DNA from: Bacteroidales bacterium
GTDB lineage: Bacteria > Bacteroidota > Bacteroidia > Bacteroidales > VadinHA17
Assembly (NCBI GenBank): GCA_015712185.1
Contig: JADDYF010000459.1
Coordinates: forward strand, 1 to 46,919
Direction: 5' to 3'
DNA: 46,919 nucleotides
Below are positions 26,700-36,388 of this stretch, piece after piece. Each line of letters opens with the position of its first letter. Positions within the stretch are counted from its first letter, which is position 1. The notes beneath the pieces are model-generated. The model was not told the origin of the DNA, searched no databases, and saw nothing but the letters and a program-made list of their open reading frames with translations. The translations under genes and the position numbers were made by a program.

Positions 26700-29124
26700 G
26701 ACGCTCCAAAATCTGTTCCAAAATCATCATATCGGAGCACAGGACATCCCGGGCCTTGCTTCCTTCAAACGGACCTACGATACCGGCAGCCTCAAGCTGA
26801 TCGATAATCCTGCCTGCCCTGTTATATCCAATAGACAGTTTTCGCTGGATAAGGGAAGTGGAACCCTGCTGGTGCTGAACAACAAGCCGTGCAGCCTCTT
26901 CGAACATGGGATCCCTTTTTTTGAGGTCCACTTCAATCACACCTGCTTCTCTGTCGTCGATATATTCCGGAAGGTGCATGGCATCGGCATATCCCTGCTG
27001 AGACCCGATATATTCCGTCAGTTCTTCTATTTCGGGAGTGTCTATAAAAGCACATTGCAGTCTTACCGGTTCACTACCCGATGAGATGAGCATATCGCCG
27101 CGTCCTACAAGCCGGTCTGCTCCCGTTGTATCGAGAATTGTCCGGGAGTCAATTGATGAAAATACACGGAAAGCGATCCTGGTCGGGAAATTGGCTTTTA
27201 TGAACCCTGTAATAATATTTGTTGAAGGTCTCTGGGTGGATATTATAAGATGAATACCGATTGCTCTTGATACCTGTGCAAGTCTTCCGATGGGACCTTC
27301 GATTTCCCTTCCGGCAGTCATTATCAGGTCGGCAAACTCATCAATTATCAGAACAATGTACGGCAGGTATTTGTGCCCTTTTTCGGGATTAAGCTTCCGT
27401 GAAATGAACTTCTCGTTATACTCTCTGATATTCCTGACCTGGGCTTCTTTAAGGAGTTCAAGCCGGTTATCCATTTCGATGCAGAGGGAATAAAGCGTGT
27501 TGATGACTTTCTGTGTATCGGTAATTATCGCATCTTCTTCGCCGGGAAGCTTCGCAAGGAAATGACGTTCAATTTTTGTATAAAGAGGCAATTCGACCCG
27601 TTTGGGATCGATCAGTACCAATTTTATTTCTGCAGGATGCTTCTTGTATAGAATAGAGGTGATGATCGCATTTATCCCGACCGATTTTCCCTGTCCTGTA
27701 GCCCCTGCTATAAGCAAATGCGGCATCTTAGTGAGATCAACAATATAGGGATCGTTAGTGATTGTACGACCCAGGGCAAGTGCAATATCAAATTTTGATT
27801 CCTGAAATGCCTTGGATGTAATAAGTGAGCGCATTGATACAGTTTCGGGCTTCTTATTAGGTACCTCAATACCAACCGTGCCTCTTCCGGGAATGGGTGC
27901 AATGATTCTTATACCCATTGCTGAAAGATTCAGGGCAATATCATTCTCGAGGGATTTTATACGTGCCAGCTTCACACCGCGTTCGGGGATTATCTCATAC
28001 AATGTTACTGTTGGTCCGACAGTTGCAGAGATCTGCTTAATACTGATTTTGTAATCGCCAAGCGTCTTGATGATATTTTCTTTATTTTCAATAACCTCAG
28101 AATTATCGAAAACGTTTTCCGATTTATGCTCCCTGAGGATGGAGACAGGAGGAAGTTTATACCGGGACAGGTCGAGGCGCGGATCGTAGTTCTCCATTAT
28201 TTCCTCAACCTCTTCATCAGATAATATATCCTCTGCATCGGGTTTGGTAATATTGATAGGTATGGAAGTTTCCTTCGTTTTGACTTGTCTGTCGTTGTCA
28301 AAGTCGCGAATTATCGAGCTTTTATGAGAATCAGGAGTTTCTGTCTCAATCCTGTCCTCCTCTTCTTTTTCAGTGATTGTATTCCTTACATGGAACTCGA
28401 CGTCGCTTCTTCCATCAGCTTCATCTCTGGCACTTTCGGATTTTCCGATGGAAGCAGATTCTTCATGTTTCTCTTTCTTCGGGAATAAATAATCTTTGAG
28501 CCTCCTGAAGGCCAGCATCTTTGAGCTGAATGATGACGGGTGAACTCTCAAAGCAAGAACAAGATAAGATACAGTAACAAAAGCAAGGAGGATACCTGTC
28601 CCTGTTCTGCCCATAAATGCATTCAGCCAGGTTGTTAGGACATATCCCTGTCCTCCGCCCGGTCCGCTCATCAGATAACCCTCTGATTTACCAAAGATAT
28701 AGCTCAGGAGCAGGGACAGGATGATTGCTGCAAAGGTAAATTTGGCTAACAGGCTCCATACTCTTATTCCCGGGAAATTGAGAAGATGCAGACCTAATGT
28801 TCCAAAAATAACCGGGATAAAAAAACCTCCAAATCCGAAACCATAGCCTATAATCATCTTGGCAATCATATGCCCAAGCCTGCCTCCCCAGTTTTTTACG
28901 ACTGTTTCAGGTCCTGAGATTACTTCAGAATGCGGCAAACTGAGGTCTGGTTTCCACCAGAACAGGTATGAGATACAGGCAACAAGCAGATACAATGCTA
29001 CTCCCGTAATAAGGATGCCGACGACAAACTTTGTTCTTTCGTCAGTAAAGAACGGTTTTGATTTACCTGAGCCCTTTCCTGTTTTAGATGATTTCCTGCT
29101 GCTGTCTTCTTTGTCCTTATTCAT
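26692..29124 (-). CDS. ftsK: DNA translocase FtsK/SpoIIIE
   Basis: N-terminal membrane segments, PHLLIAGATGQGKSVGINAIITSILYKKHP Walker A, IVLIIDEFADLIMTAGREIE Walker B, C-terminal gamma-like winged helix STSLIQRKLSIGYNRAGRIIDQLEAAGIVGP. Confidence 0.96.
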   Translation of the reverse strand: MNKDKEDSSRKSSKTGKGSGKSKPFFTDERTKFVVGILITGVALYLLVACISYLFWWKPDLSLPHSEVISGPETVVKNWGGRLGHMIAKMIIGYGFGFGGFFIPVIFGTLGLHLLNFPGIRVWSLLAKFTFAAIILSLLLSYIFGKSEGYLMSGPGGGQGYVLTTWLNAFMGRTGTGILLAFVTVSYLVLALRVHPSSFSSKMLAFRRLKDYLFPKKEKHEESASIGKSESARDEADGRSDVEFHVRNTITEKEEEDRIETETPDSHKSSIIRDFDNDRQVKTKETSIPINITKPDAEDILSDEEVEEIMENYDPRLDLSRYKLPPVSILREHKSENVFDNSEVIENKENIIKTLGDYKISIKQISATVGPTVTLYEIIPERGVKLARIKSLENDIALNLSAMGIRIIAPIPGRGTVGIEVPNKKPETVSMRSLITSKAFQESKFDIALALGRTITNDPYIVDLTKMPHLLIAGATGQGKSVGINAIITSILYKKHPAEIKLVLIDPKRVELPLYTKIERHFLAKLPGEEDAIITDTQKVINTLYSLCIEMDNRLELLKEAQVRNIREYNEKFISRKLNPEKGHKYLPYIVLIIDEFADLIMTAGREIEGPIGRLAQVSRAIGIHLIISTQRPSTNIITGFIKANFPTRIAFRVFSSIDSRTILDTTGADRLVGRGDMLISSGSEPVRLQCAFIDTPEIEELTEYIGSQQGYADAMHLPEYIDDREAGVIEVDLKKRDPMFEEAARLVVQHQQGSTSLIQRKLSIGYNRAGRIIDQLEAAGIVGPFEGSKARDVLCSDMMILEQILERLD

Positions 29125-29146
29125 TATACATCCCGAAAATGCATGC

Positions 29147-29154
29147 CAAAGGTA
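29147..29154 (-). promoter_or_regulatory. -7 element TACCTTTG for ftsK
   Basis: CAAAGGTA on + strand, 23 bp upstream of the start at 29124. Confidence 0.5.
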
Positions 29155-29277
29155 ATAAATAAAATTATTGGGCGAACAGAACTATCTACAGGATGGAAAT
29201 GATGCTGGGCAGTTTGAATTCCCGTGAAGGGCGGAAGGTGACCAGTTAACAGGTTGTAACAGCAATCGTGATAGTTA

Positions 29278-29291
29278 CCGGCTACCGGTGG
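29278..29291 (+). repeat. CCGGCTA-type heptad repeat, short copy
   Basis: CCGGCTA CCGGTGG; same heptad as 31269-31303. Confidence 0.5.
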
Positions 29292-29298
29292 TACGTCA

Positions 29299-30042
29299 TC
29301 AGAGGCTTAAAGTTATCATCTTGTTTATGAACCTGGTAATATCTTCCCTTGATACCCTTACATATCTTTCTCTTCTTTCGAATTCTCTGTCCTGTACCTC
29401 TATCTTGTATACATTTTCAGCAGAAAAATGCATTTCAGCCGGACCAATAAAAAAGAAAAAGTTCATTAATACCCCGTTTATATCCCTGAAAGGTGTTGAG
29501 GCATTGGGATTTTCAACATCTATTTCGTCGGTGTACCAGACATTAAAGATCCTTTTCCTGTCAAACGGGAAAGTGACCTCAGCATTTTTACAGTTGAATC
29601 CGCAGATTACCGTGGTTTTCGGGGTCTTTTTTATCTCCAGTCCTTTCATTTTATCAAATCCCGGATGCATTTCTCCACGATCAGAAGAGTAAAATTGTTT
29701 TATTGTAAAAAGACTGATGTAGGTATCAAAAATATCTTTTTTAGGATTGGTAAGATTCGTAATACCCGAATTTCCAAATGGTGAAAGTATTTCGAAGAGA
29801 ATTTTATCGTCTTTGAAGGATACAACGAGGTTCTTAGGCATGAACTCCTTGTGTATCGGATTTATAACTCCCTTGTATTCAATGGTATAGTGAATCTCAC
29901 CCTGATTGATATGTTTTGCTCCCCTTTCTTTACAGGAATATGCCGAAAATGCTAAGACGAGTGCAATAAGCAATCCGTATCTGGAAATCACTAAGCTTCT
30001 CTTTTGGAAAGTGTAAAAATAATACTCTTTTTGAAATTTCAA
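29299..30042 (-). CDS. Hypothetical exported lipoprotein-like protein
   Basis: Hydrophobic N-terminus ending in FSAYSCKERG; no confident family. Confidence 0.7.
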   Translation of the reverse strand: MKFQKEYYFYTFQKRSLVISRYGLLIALVLAFSAYSCKERGAKHINQGEIHYTIEYKGVINPIHKEFMPKNLVVSFKDDKILFEILSPFGNSGITNLTNPKKDIFDTYISLFTIKQFYSSDRGEMHPGFDKMKGLEIKKTPKTTVICGFNCKNAEVTFPFDRKRIFNVWYTDEIDVENPNASTPFRDINGVLMNFFFFIGPAEMHFSAENVYKIEVQDREFERRERYVRVSREDITRFINKMITLSL

Positions 30043-30140
30043 ATTTCCTGATTATGATTTGTTTGATTTTATCTGTCGTCCTTCTGGTTACGGTCCTCTG
30101 GCATCAGGTACCCAGTAAAACGGCCCGGACAAAATTTTAT

Positions 30141-30148
30141 TACCTTTG
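30141..30148 (+). promoter_or_regulatory. -7 element TACCTTTG upstream of argF
   Basis: TACCTTTG 59 bp before ATG 30208. Confidence 0.45.
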
Positions 30149-30207
30149 TACTCTTAATTATAGAACTTCAAACTTTAAATACCTCAGGCACTCCAAACCG
30201 ACTTATC

Positions 30208-31218
30208 ATGGAAATCAACCTTCGTAATCGTCATTTTCTAAAACTTCTCGATTTCACGCCGGTAGAGATCAAATATCTGCTTGACCTGGCTTCGGACCTG
30301 AAAAAAGCAAAACATACCGGAACAGAAAAACAGCATCTGAAAGGGAAAAATATTGCTTTGATCTTCGAAAAAGCTTCGACAAGAACCAGGTGTTCATTCG
30401 AGGTTGCCGCATATGACCAGGGTGCAAGTGTCACATACCTGGGTCCGAGCGGTACACAGATCGGACAGAAAGAATCGATGAAAGATACCGCGAGGATTCT
30501 CGGGCGGTTGTATGATGGTATTGAATACCGTGGATTCGGGCAGGAAATTGTTGAGGAACTGGCAAAGTACGCCGGCGTGCCGGTATGGAATGGTCTTACC
30601 AATGAATTTCATCCCACACAGATACTTGCTGATTTCATGACAATGCAGGAGCATTCCGATAAGCCGCTTAATATGATTTCTTTCTGTTATCTGGGCGATT
30701 CGCGTTTTAACATGGGTAACTCCCTCATGGTTGGCGCTGCCAAAATGGGAATGGATTTCAGGGCAGCCGCTCCCGGGGCATTTCAGCCATCACCCGAACT
30801 GGTTGCGAAATGCAGGGAGATTGCGCAGATGACAGGATCAAAAATACTGATCACCGAGAATGTGGATGAAGCCGTAAGAGGAGTGGATTTTCTCTATACC
30901 GACGTTTGGGTATCGATGGGAGAACCGGAAACTGTATGGGAGGAACGGATCAACCTTCTGAAGCCTTACCAGGTAAATATGGAAGTCATAAAAAAGACCA
31001 ATAATCCTAAAGTAAAATTTCTTCACTGTCTGCCTGCTTTTCATAACAGGGAGACAAGGGTCGGGGAGGATATTTTCAGAAGATTCGGACTCAACGGTAT
31101 GGAAGTTACCGAAGATGTTTTTGAGTCGGAATATTCAATAGTATTTGATGAAGCTGAGAACAGGCTTCATACTATAAAAGCCGTGATGGTGGCAACGATT
31201 GGGGATCGTAGGTTATAG
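30208..31218 (+). CDS. argF: Ornithine carbamoyltransferase
   Basis: [80 protein letters not shown]. Confidence 0.95.
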   Translation: MEINLRNRHFLKLLDFTPVEIKYLLDLASDLKKAKHTGTEKQHLKGKNIALIFEKASTRTRCSFEVAAYDQGASVTYLGPSGTQIGQKESMKDTARILGRLYDGIEYRGFGQEIVEELAKYAGVPVWNGLTNEFHPTQILADFMTMQEHSDKPLNMISFCYLGDSRFNMGNSLMVGAAKMGMDFRAAAPGAFQPSPELVAKCREIAQMTGSKILITENVDEAVRGVDFLYTDVWVSMGEPETVWEERINLLKPYQVNMEVIKKTNNPKVKFLHCLPAFHNRETRVGEDIFRRFGLNGMEVTEDVFESEYSIVFDEAENRLHTIKAVMVATIGDRRL

Positions 31219-31389
31219 CTCGTAGCTCGCAAGATCACAAAAAAATCCCCTCATGGGAGGGGGGGCTTCCGGCTACCGGCTACCGAATACCGAATACCGG
31301 CGACCTGTTCGTAGCGTATAGCTCGTAGCTCATAGTCTGATTTTATTTAATATTGAATCAGCCCTGAGCCCTGATCCCTGATCCCTGAG
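31207..31389. repeat. Mosaic of heptad tandem arrays filling the argF / DUF456 convergent intergenic gap
   Basis: CGTAGGT TATAGCT CGTAGCT (31207-31227); (CCGGCTA)2(CCGAATA)2CCGGCGA (31269-31303); TAGCGTA TAGCTCG TAGCTCA (31312-31332); CCCTGAG (CCCTGAT)2 CCCTGAG (31362-31389). Confidence 0.9.
31238..31263 (-). terminator. Rho-independent terminator, probably of the DUF456/PUR transcript
   Basis: On - strand: CCCCTCCCATGAGGGGATTTTTTT; stem CCCCTC/GAGGGG and U-tract. Confidence 0.7.
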
Positions 31390-31872
31390 CTATCTGACTA
31401 TCAGTTCCCTCACAAAATAGAAAGTCATTATAAAAGAGGCGGCGAGTTTCAGGCCAATGCCTGTCAGAAAGCCCAGCAGGCTTCCAAAGCCGGCTTTGAC
31501 AGCATAGCGTATATCATCCTTAAAGATCAGTTCTCCAACAACTGCACCAAGCAGCGGTCCTATAATGATCCCGACAGGTCCGAGGAAAAGTCCGATAATT
31601 AATCCGACGGTTGCACCCCTTGTCCCATATTTGGAACCACCGAATCTCTTTGTTCCCCAGATCGGAACAATATAATCGAGAATAGTAACTACCACCGTGA
31701 TGGTTGCAAGAATTATCAATGTCGTTAAACTGAAATGTCCGAATTTTGTAGCCTGAAGGGATATAAGTCCGAGAAAGCTGAGAGGTGGCCCCGGAAGGAC
31801 CGGCACGAGACAACCGATTATTCCGATTATCATCAGAATAATTCCTAATATTAGAAGAACAATATCGAGCAT
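31390..31872 (-). CDS. DUF456 domain membrane protein
   Basis: GIIGCLVPVLPGPPLSFLGLISLQ, IVPIWGTKRFGGSKYGTRGATVGLIIGLFLGPVGIIIGPLLGAVVGEL. Confidence 0.88.
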   Translation of the reverse strand: MLDIVLLILGIILMIIGIIGCLVPVLPGPPLSFLGLISLQATKFGHFSLTTLIILATITVVVTILDYIVPIWGTKRFGGSKYGTRGATVGLIIGLFLGPVGIIIGPLLGAVVGELIFKDDIRYAVKAGFGSLLGFLTGIGLKLAASFIMTFYFVRELIVR

Positions 31873-31888
31873 CTGGAATTAACCTTGG

Positions 31889-32290
31889 TTATTTCTTACC
31901 CAGGTCATCAAATTCGATGTCAGTAAATTCTTCCGTTTTAATGGTTTCATCCTCCTGGCTGGCTGAAGTTGCTGGCAGCGGTTCAGGGACATTGAGGACA
32001 CCTTTGCCGTTGCCAATATATGTTACAGCATCTTTTAATCCTTCGGTGAATTTCTCAAAGTCTTCCTTATAGAGAAAAATCTTGTGTTTCTCATAAAATA
32101 CTTTGCCTTCTTTACCTAAACGCTTTTTGCTTTCCGTAATGGTAAGATAATAGTCTTCTTTCCGGGTAGCTTTGACATCAAAAAAATAGGTTCTTTTCCC
32201 GGCACGGACAACCCTGGTGAAGATCTCCTCTCTCTGGACCTTTTCCTCACTCCCGTTAACAGTTTCTTTTGTTCCGGTTTCGTCTTCCAT
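31889..32290 (-). CDS. PUR family nucleic-acid-binding protein (DUF3276)
   Basis: REEIFTRVVRAGKRTYFFDVKATRKEDYYLTITESKKR; start MEDETG at 32290 chosen because a TACATTTG -7 element lies at 32330-32337. Confidence 0.85.
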   Translation of the reverse strand: MEDETGTKETVNGSEEKVQREEIFTRVVRAGKRTYFFDVKATRKEDYYLTITESKKRLGKEGKVFYEKHKIFLYKEDFEKFTEGLKDAVTYIGNGKGVLNVPEPLPATSASQEDETIKTEEFTDIEFDDLGKK

Positions 32291-32329
32291 TTGTAAGTCA
32301 GTTAATGTTAGGGATTTAATTTGTATCGT

Positions 32330-32337
32330 CAAATGTA
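32330..32337 (-). promoter_or_regulatory. -7 element TACATTTG for the PUR gene
   Basis: CAAATGTA on + strand. Confidence 0.45.
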
Positions 32338-32420
32338 AGAATTATTTTCTCAAATCAAAATATGGTTCAGAAATTGTCGGGAAAATTTACCTTTCTGTTT
32401 CAATGGTAAAGGAAAAAGAG

Positions 32421-32428
32421 TATTTTTG
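32421..32428 (+). promoter_or_regulatory. -7 element TATTTTTG for nusB
   Basis: TATTTTTGCACC 26 bp before ATG 32454. Confidence 0.5.
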
Positions 32429-32453
32429 CACCTTTATTTCAGGTTCTTTACTG

Positions 32454-33422
32454 ATGATAAGCAGGAGATTACTACGCATAAAAGCCCTTATGGTCCTGTA
32501 TGCTTACAACCGCCGGGAGGACGATGATCCTGGTCAGGCCGAAAAGGAATTAATGTTCAGTATCACAAAGACATACGATCTTTATCACCTGCTTTTAATG
32601 CTCGTGGTTGAGATAGCCGACATAGCTTCCGAGAAAATAGACCAGGCACTTCAGAAAAGGATACCCACTCCAGAGGACCTGAATCCGAACAGGCGGTTTA
32701 TCGATAATGCTGTTGTCTCCCAGTTAAGAAATAATACCGAGCTTCAAAAATATATATCAGGGAAAAAGCTGTCCTGGGCGAATTACAGGCATATTCCGCG
32801 TCTTCTTTATAACAGGATGACCACATGGGATGTCTATAACGAATATATGAAAGCGGGGACATCTGAGTATTCGTCTGATAAGAAGTATATAATGAGACTT
32901 ATCAGCGATCTGTTTGTAAATTCCGAGGATCTGAATACCTGTCTGGAGGAGCAAAGCATTTACTGGAACGACGATATGGAGTATGTAATGGTAATGATTG
33001 AAAAAACGCTCAAGAAATTCAAACCAGGAACTGGTGAAAAGAACAGCCTAATGCCATTATTTAAAAATGAGGAGGATGAGGAATTTGTAAGAATGCTGTT
33101 CAGAAAGGCTGTAGTCCATGCATCAAAATGTTCAGAGCTGATTGACAACAATACGACAAATTGGGAGGTGGAACGTATTGCCCTGATGGATATCCTTGTG
33201 ATGCGGCTGGCTATAACGGAAATACTCGAATTCTCTGAAATTCCGGTAAAGGTGACACTGAATGAATACATTGAAATAGCCAAATACTATTGTACATCAA
33301 AAAGCAGTACCTTTGTCAACGGAATTCTTGATAATATTGTAAAAGAAATCCGTGAACTGGGTCTGGTTAAAAAACAGGGAAGAGGCCTTGTGGGAGAAGT
33401 AATAACAAGTAACAATAATTAA
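32454..33422 (+). CDS. nusB: Transcription antitermination factor NusB
   Basis: MISRRLLRIKALMVLYAYNRR; C-terminal ERIALMDILVMRLAITEILEFSEIPVKVTLNEYIEIAKYYCTSKSSTFVNGILDNI. Start moved from 32217 to 32454. Confidence 0.9.
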   Translation: MISRRLLRIKALMVLYAYNRREDDDPGQAEKELMFSITKTYDLYHLLLMLVVEIADIASEKIDQALQKRIPTPEDLNPNRRFIDNAVVSQLRNNTELQKYISGKKLSWANYRHIPRLLYNRMTTWDVYNEYMKAGTSEYSSDKKYIMRLISDLFVNSEDLNTCLEEQSIYWNDDMEYVMVMIEKTLKKFKPGTGEKNSLMPLFKNEEDEEFVRMLFRKAVVHASKCSELIDNNTTNWEVERIALMDILVMRLAITEILEFSEIPVKVTLNEYIEIAKYYCTSKSSTFVNGILDNIVKEIRELGLVKKQGRGLVGEVITSNNN

Positions 33423-33433
33423 TATTTACAATT

Positions 33434-33757
33434 ATGACCAATTTTGCGTATTTATTTTTGATGGGACAACCCTCCGGTACTACCGGCGGACAGGGGAATA
33501 TGCTTGTGACCATGCTTCCTCTGATACTTGTTTTTGTTGTCTTTTATTTCTTTATGATCAGACCGCAGATGAAAAAACAGAAAGAAATGAATAACTACAG
33601 AAGCTCGCTTAAGAAAGGTGACAAGGTAGTAACCACAGGTGGGGTCTATGGCAGGGTCCATGAGGTAAAGGATAACTTTATAATGATGGATGTCGGTGGG
33701 GATATCAAGCTGAAGGTCGATAAGAGTGCATTGCTGAAAGATTCATCAGCTGACTGA
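33434..33757 (+). CDS. yajC: Preprotein translocase subunit YajC
   Basis: LILVFVVFYFFMIRPQMKKQKEMNNYRSSLKKGDKVVTTGGVYGRVHEV. Confidence 0.95.
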   Translation: MTNFAYLFLMGQPSGTTGGQGNMLVTMLPLILVFVVFYFFMIRPQMKKQKEMNNYRSSLKKGDKVVTTGGVYGRVHEVKDNFIMMDVGGDIKLKVDKSALLKDSSAD

Positions 33758-33785
33758 TTAAAATAAATTCCTTTAATTTCAGGTT

Positions 33786-34253
33786 GTGGATAAAAAGGAT
33801 GGGAACAGACCAGGAAAACTTACAAAAAAAGGAGTAAGTTCAGTCAACAGGCGTGTTGCGGTTTTTGCTTTCTTCCTTTTGTTGTCGTTCCTTTTCTGGT
33901 ACCTTAATTCACTTGGCAAAGACCAGGAAGTGAGTATCCGATATCCTTTAAGGTATGTTAATCTTCCGGAAGGCCGGCAATTTGCAGGACAACCTCCGGC
34001 CAGGATCAGCCTGAATCTGAAAGGTCCGGGATATTCGATTCTCAGACTCAAGTATTCGGGCAACAGGGCTCCCGCTGTAATCGATTTATCGAAAGTCAGT
34101 TACAGGAGGAAGCCAGGAGGAAATGCAAATGATTATTACTTTCTTATGGCAGGTCTTATTGAGGAACTGAATACCCAGCTGAAATCGGAATGCAAGATCA
34201 CTTCGGTAAAGCCGGACACATTATATTTCTCCTTCGCTCAGACAACAAGATAA
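33786..34253 (+). CDS. YbbR/CdaR-like domain protein
   Basis: Single TM then extracytoplasmic YbbR-like sequence; GTG start; between yajC and coaE as commonly seen. Confidence 0.7.
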   Translation: MDKKDGNRPGKLTKKGVSSVNRRVAVFAFFLLLSFLFWYLNSLGKDQEVSIRYPLRYVNLPEGRQFAGQPPARISLNLKGPGYSILRLKYSGNRAPAVIDLSKVSYRRKPGGNANDYYFLMAGLIEELNTQLKSECKITSVKPDTLYFSFAQTTR

Positions 34254-34324
34254 TAAGTGTTACAGCTTCAGGATAATTGAGGTTACACACTTATGGTTTA
34301 ACTTTCCGGTATAAATGAAGCAGA

Positions 34325-34936
34325 ATGATACAGGATGGCAATCAACGAATGAAACTGGGTGTGACTGGAGGCATTGGCAGCGGAAAGACCTCAGTCTGCA
34401 GAGTATTCAATGTCCTCGGTATTCCTGTATTTTCGGCCGATCCGGAGGCACAGAAGATAATGAACAGCGATGAAGAGATCAGGAAAGGAATCAATAAAAT
34501 TGCAGGCAGGGATCTTTATGAGGGAGGAAATCTTGACAGGGGAAAGCTTGCATCCCTGATTTTTAGTAATCCTGATATTCTTGCCAAAGTGAATGAACTT
34601 GTTCATCCGGCAGTATTTGCATATTTTGAGAAGTGGACAAATGAACAGACCGCACCCTATTCGATTATGGAGGCAGCCATTTTGTTTGAAAGCGGAGCCT
34701 CGAAGCTTGTGGACAGGGTTGTTACAGTGGTCGCTCCGCTGGAAGAAAGGATTCTGAGGGTTATAAAGGGCAAGAAATTATCGAGAAAGCAAATTATGGA
34801 AAGGATCAGCAACCAGATGGATGATGAATCGAGAATGAAACTCTCTGATTATGTGATCAATAATTCTGAGAATGATATGATCATACCTGCGATTCTGAAG
34901 ATCCATGAGGATATTCTGAACCACCTAAATGCCTGA
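34325..34936 (+). CDS. coaE: Dephospho-CoA kinase
   Basis: [21 protein letters not shown]-loop, [34 protein letters not shown] at 34349 also plausible. Confidence 0.93.
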   Translation: MIQDGNQRMKLGVTGGIGSGKTSVCRVFNVLGIPVFSADPEAQKIMNSDEEIRKGINKIAGRDLYEGGNLDRGKLASLIFSNPDILAKVNELVHPAVFAYFEKWTNEQTAPYSIMEAAILFESGASKLVDRVVTVVAPLEERILRVIKGKKLSRKQIMERISNQMDDESRMKLSDYVINNSENDMIIPAILKIHEDILNHLNA

Positions 34937-34944
34937 ATCAATAT

Positions 34945-35679
34945 ATGGGAAGATTTGGAAAATGGATCGGCGGAGGTCTTGGCTGGGCAATGGGAGGGCC
35001 TATTGGTGGTCTGCTCGGCTTTCTTGTCGGTTCATTTATTGATAACGCCACAATAACAACTACCAGCGGAACCTATACATCGGGCGATAGCCGGACAACC
35101 CAGGGAGCATTCGGTGTCAGTCTTCTTGTTCTTCTGGCTGCCGTCATGAAAGCGGATGGTAAGGTCGTAAAATCGGAACTTGAGTATGTTAAGCAGTTCT
35201 TCGTCAGGCAGTTCGGGAGCAGCGCTGCTGGTGAAGCAACTATGATGCTGAGAGACCTGCTGAAACAGGATATACCCCTGAGGGATGTATGCCAGCAGAT
35301 AAGCATGAATATGGACTATTCGTCGCGTCTTCAGCTCATTCACCTTCTATTCAATGTATCTCTTGCTGACGGGCGATTACACCAGTCAGAGATTGACCTG
35401 ATTGAAAAAATATCGGGATACACAGGGATAAGCATTACCGATTATCAGTCGATAAAGAACATGTTTATACCTGAAACAGATTCTTCATATAAAATACTTG
35501 AGATAGATCCCTCAGCATCTGATGAGGAGGTAAAAAAAGCCTACAGACGAATGGCAATGAAATATCACCCCGATAAGGTAAATCACCTTGGTGAAGATTT
35601 CAAAAAAGTTGCGGACGAAAAGTTTAAAAAGGTAAACGAAGCCTATGAGAGAATTAAAAAAGAGAGAAACATGCCTTAG
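34945..35679 (+). CDS. TerB/DnaJ-domain co-chaperone (DjlA-like)
   Basis: Gly-rich N-terminus, TerB-like middle, C-terminal J domain [31 protein letters not shown]. Confidence 0.9.
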   Translation: MGRFGKWIGGGLGWAMGGPIGGLLGFLVGSFIDNATITTTSGTYTSGDSRTTQGAFGVSLLVLLAAVMKADGKVVKSELEYVKQFFVRQFGSSAAGEATMMLRDLLKQDIPLRDVCQQISMNMDYSSRLQLIHLLFNVSLADGRLHQSEIDLIEKISGYTGISITDYQSIKNMFIPETDSSYKILEIDPSASDEEVKKAYRRMAMKYHPDKVNHLGEDFKKVADEKFKKVNEAYERIKKERNMP

Positions 35680-35727
35680 TAAAGGATAAAAATAATATCA
35701 ACAGGTCACTCAATTCAATACAAGGAT

Positions 35728-35735
35728 TAAATTTG
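35728..35735 (+). promoter_or_regulatory. -7 element TAAATTTG
   Basis: TAAATTTGCACC 16 bp before ATG 35752. Confidence 0.5.
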
Positions 35736-35751
35736 CACCAAAAGTAAATAT

Positions 35752-36372
35752 ATGATTCTAAAAGATATTCTGGCAATATCAGGACAACCCGGACTATTCA
35801 GGTTTATTGCCCAGGGCAAGAATGCAATAATTGTTGAGCATCTCGAAACAAAAAAAAGAAGCAGTGCCTTCAGTTCAGCAAAAGTAAGTTCGCTCGACGA
35901 AATCTCAATATTTACCGAGAAGGAAGATATGCCTCTCGGGAAGGTGTTCGATCTGATATTTGAAAAAGAGAAAGGTGGCCCGGCTGTTGATCCCAAGTCT
36001 GAGAACGATAAGCTCAAAGCCTATTTTACCGAAGTCCTTCCGGAATACAGCAGGGAGCGGGTCTATACCAGCGATATCAGGAAAGTTGTGCTCTGGTACA
36101 ATATCCTTCAGAAACTGAATCTTCTGGTCAGAGAGGAGCCAGAAAAACATGAGGAAGTTGAGGAAACTAGGGAAAAGGTAAAAGAGCGGGAATCTGAAAC
36201 TGTAAAAGCAGCAGCATCAAAAAAGAAAGAAAGCAGCAGAGTTAAGGAATCTGCCACCGTGAAGAAAGAACCGGAAGAAAAGACAAAACCTGCCCTGAAA
36301 AAGAAACCGGAATCAGCTGAAAAGGGAGCCCGGACCACAAAAAAGAAGACCCAGGGGTCCAAAGAAAAATAA
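35752..36372 (+). CDS. DUF5606-like protein with Lys/Glu-rich C-terminal tail
   Basis: MILKDILAISGQPGLFRFIAQGKNAIIVEHLETKKR N-terminus; charged low-complexity tail. Confidence 0.75.
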   Translation: MILKDILAISGQPGLFRFIAQGKNAIIVEHLETKKRSSAFSSAKVSSLDEISIFTEKEDMPLGKVFDLIFEKEKGGPAVDPKSENDKLKAYFTEVLPEYSRERVYTSDIRKVVLWYNILQKLNLLVREEPEKHEEVEETREKVKERESETVKAAASKKKESSRVKESATVKKEPEEKTKPALKKKPESAEKGARTTKKKTQGSKEK

Positions 36373-36388
36373 ATCATCCAGGTAGACT

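Noticed and set aside
26533-27084. 183-aa + strand ORF opposite lolA/ftsK
   Set aside because: Antisense to strongly identified coding sequence; no family recognised.
32217-32453. N-terminal extension of the NusB ORF from 32217
   Set aside because: Overlaps the divergent PUR gene and its promoter, and a TATTTTTG -7 box at 32421 precedes the ATG at 32454.
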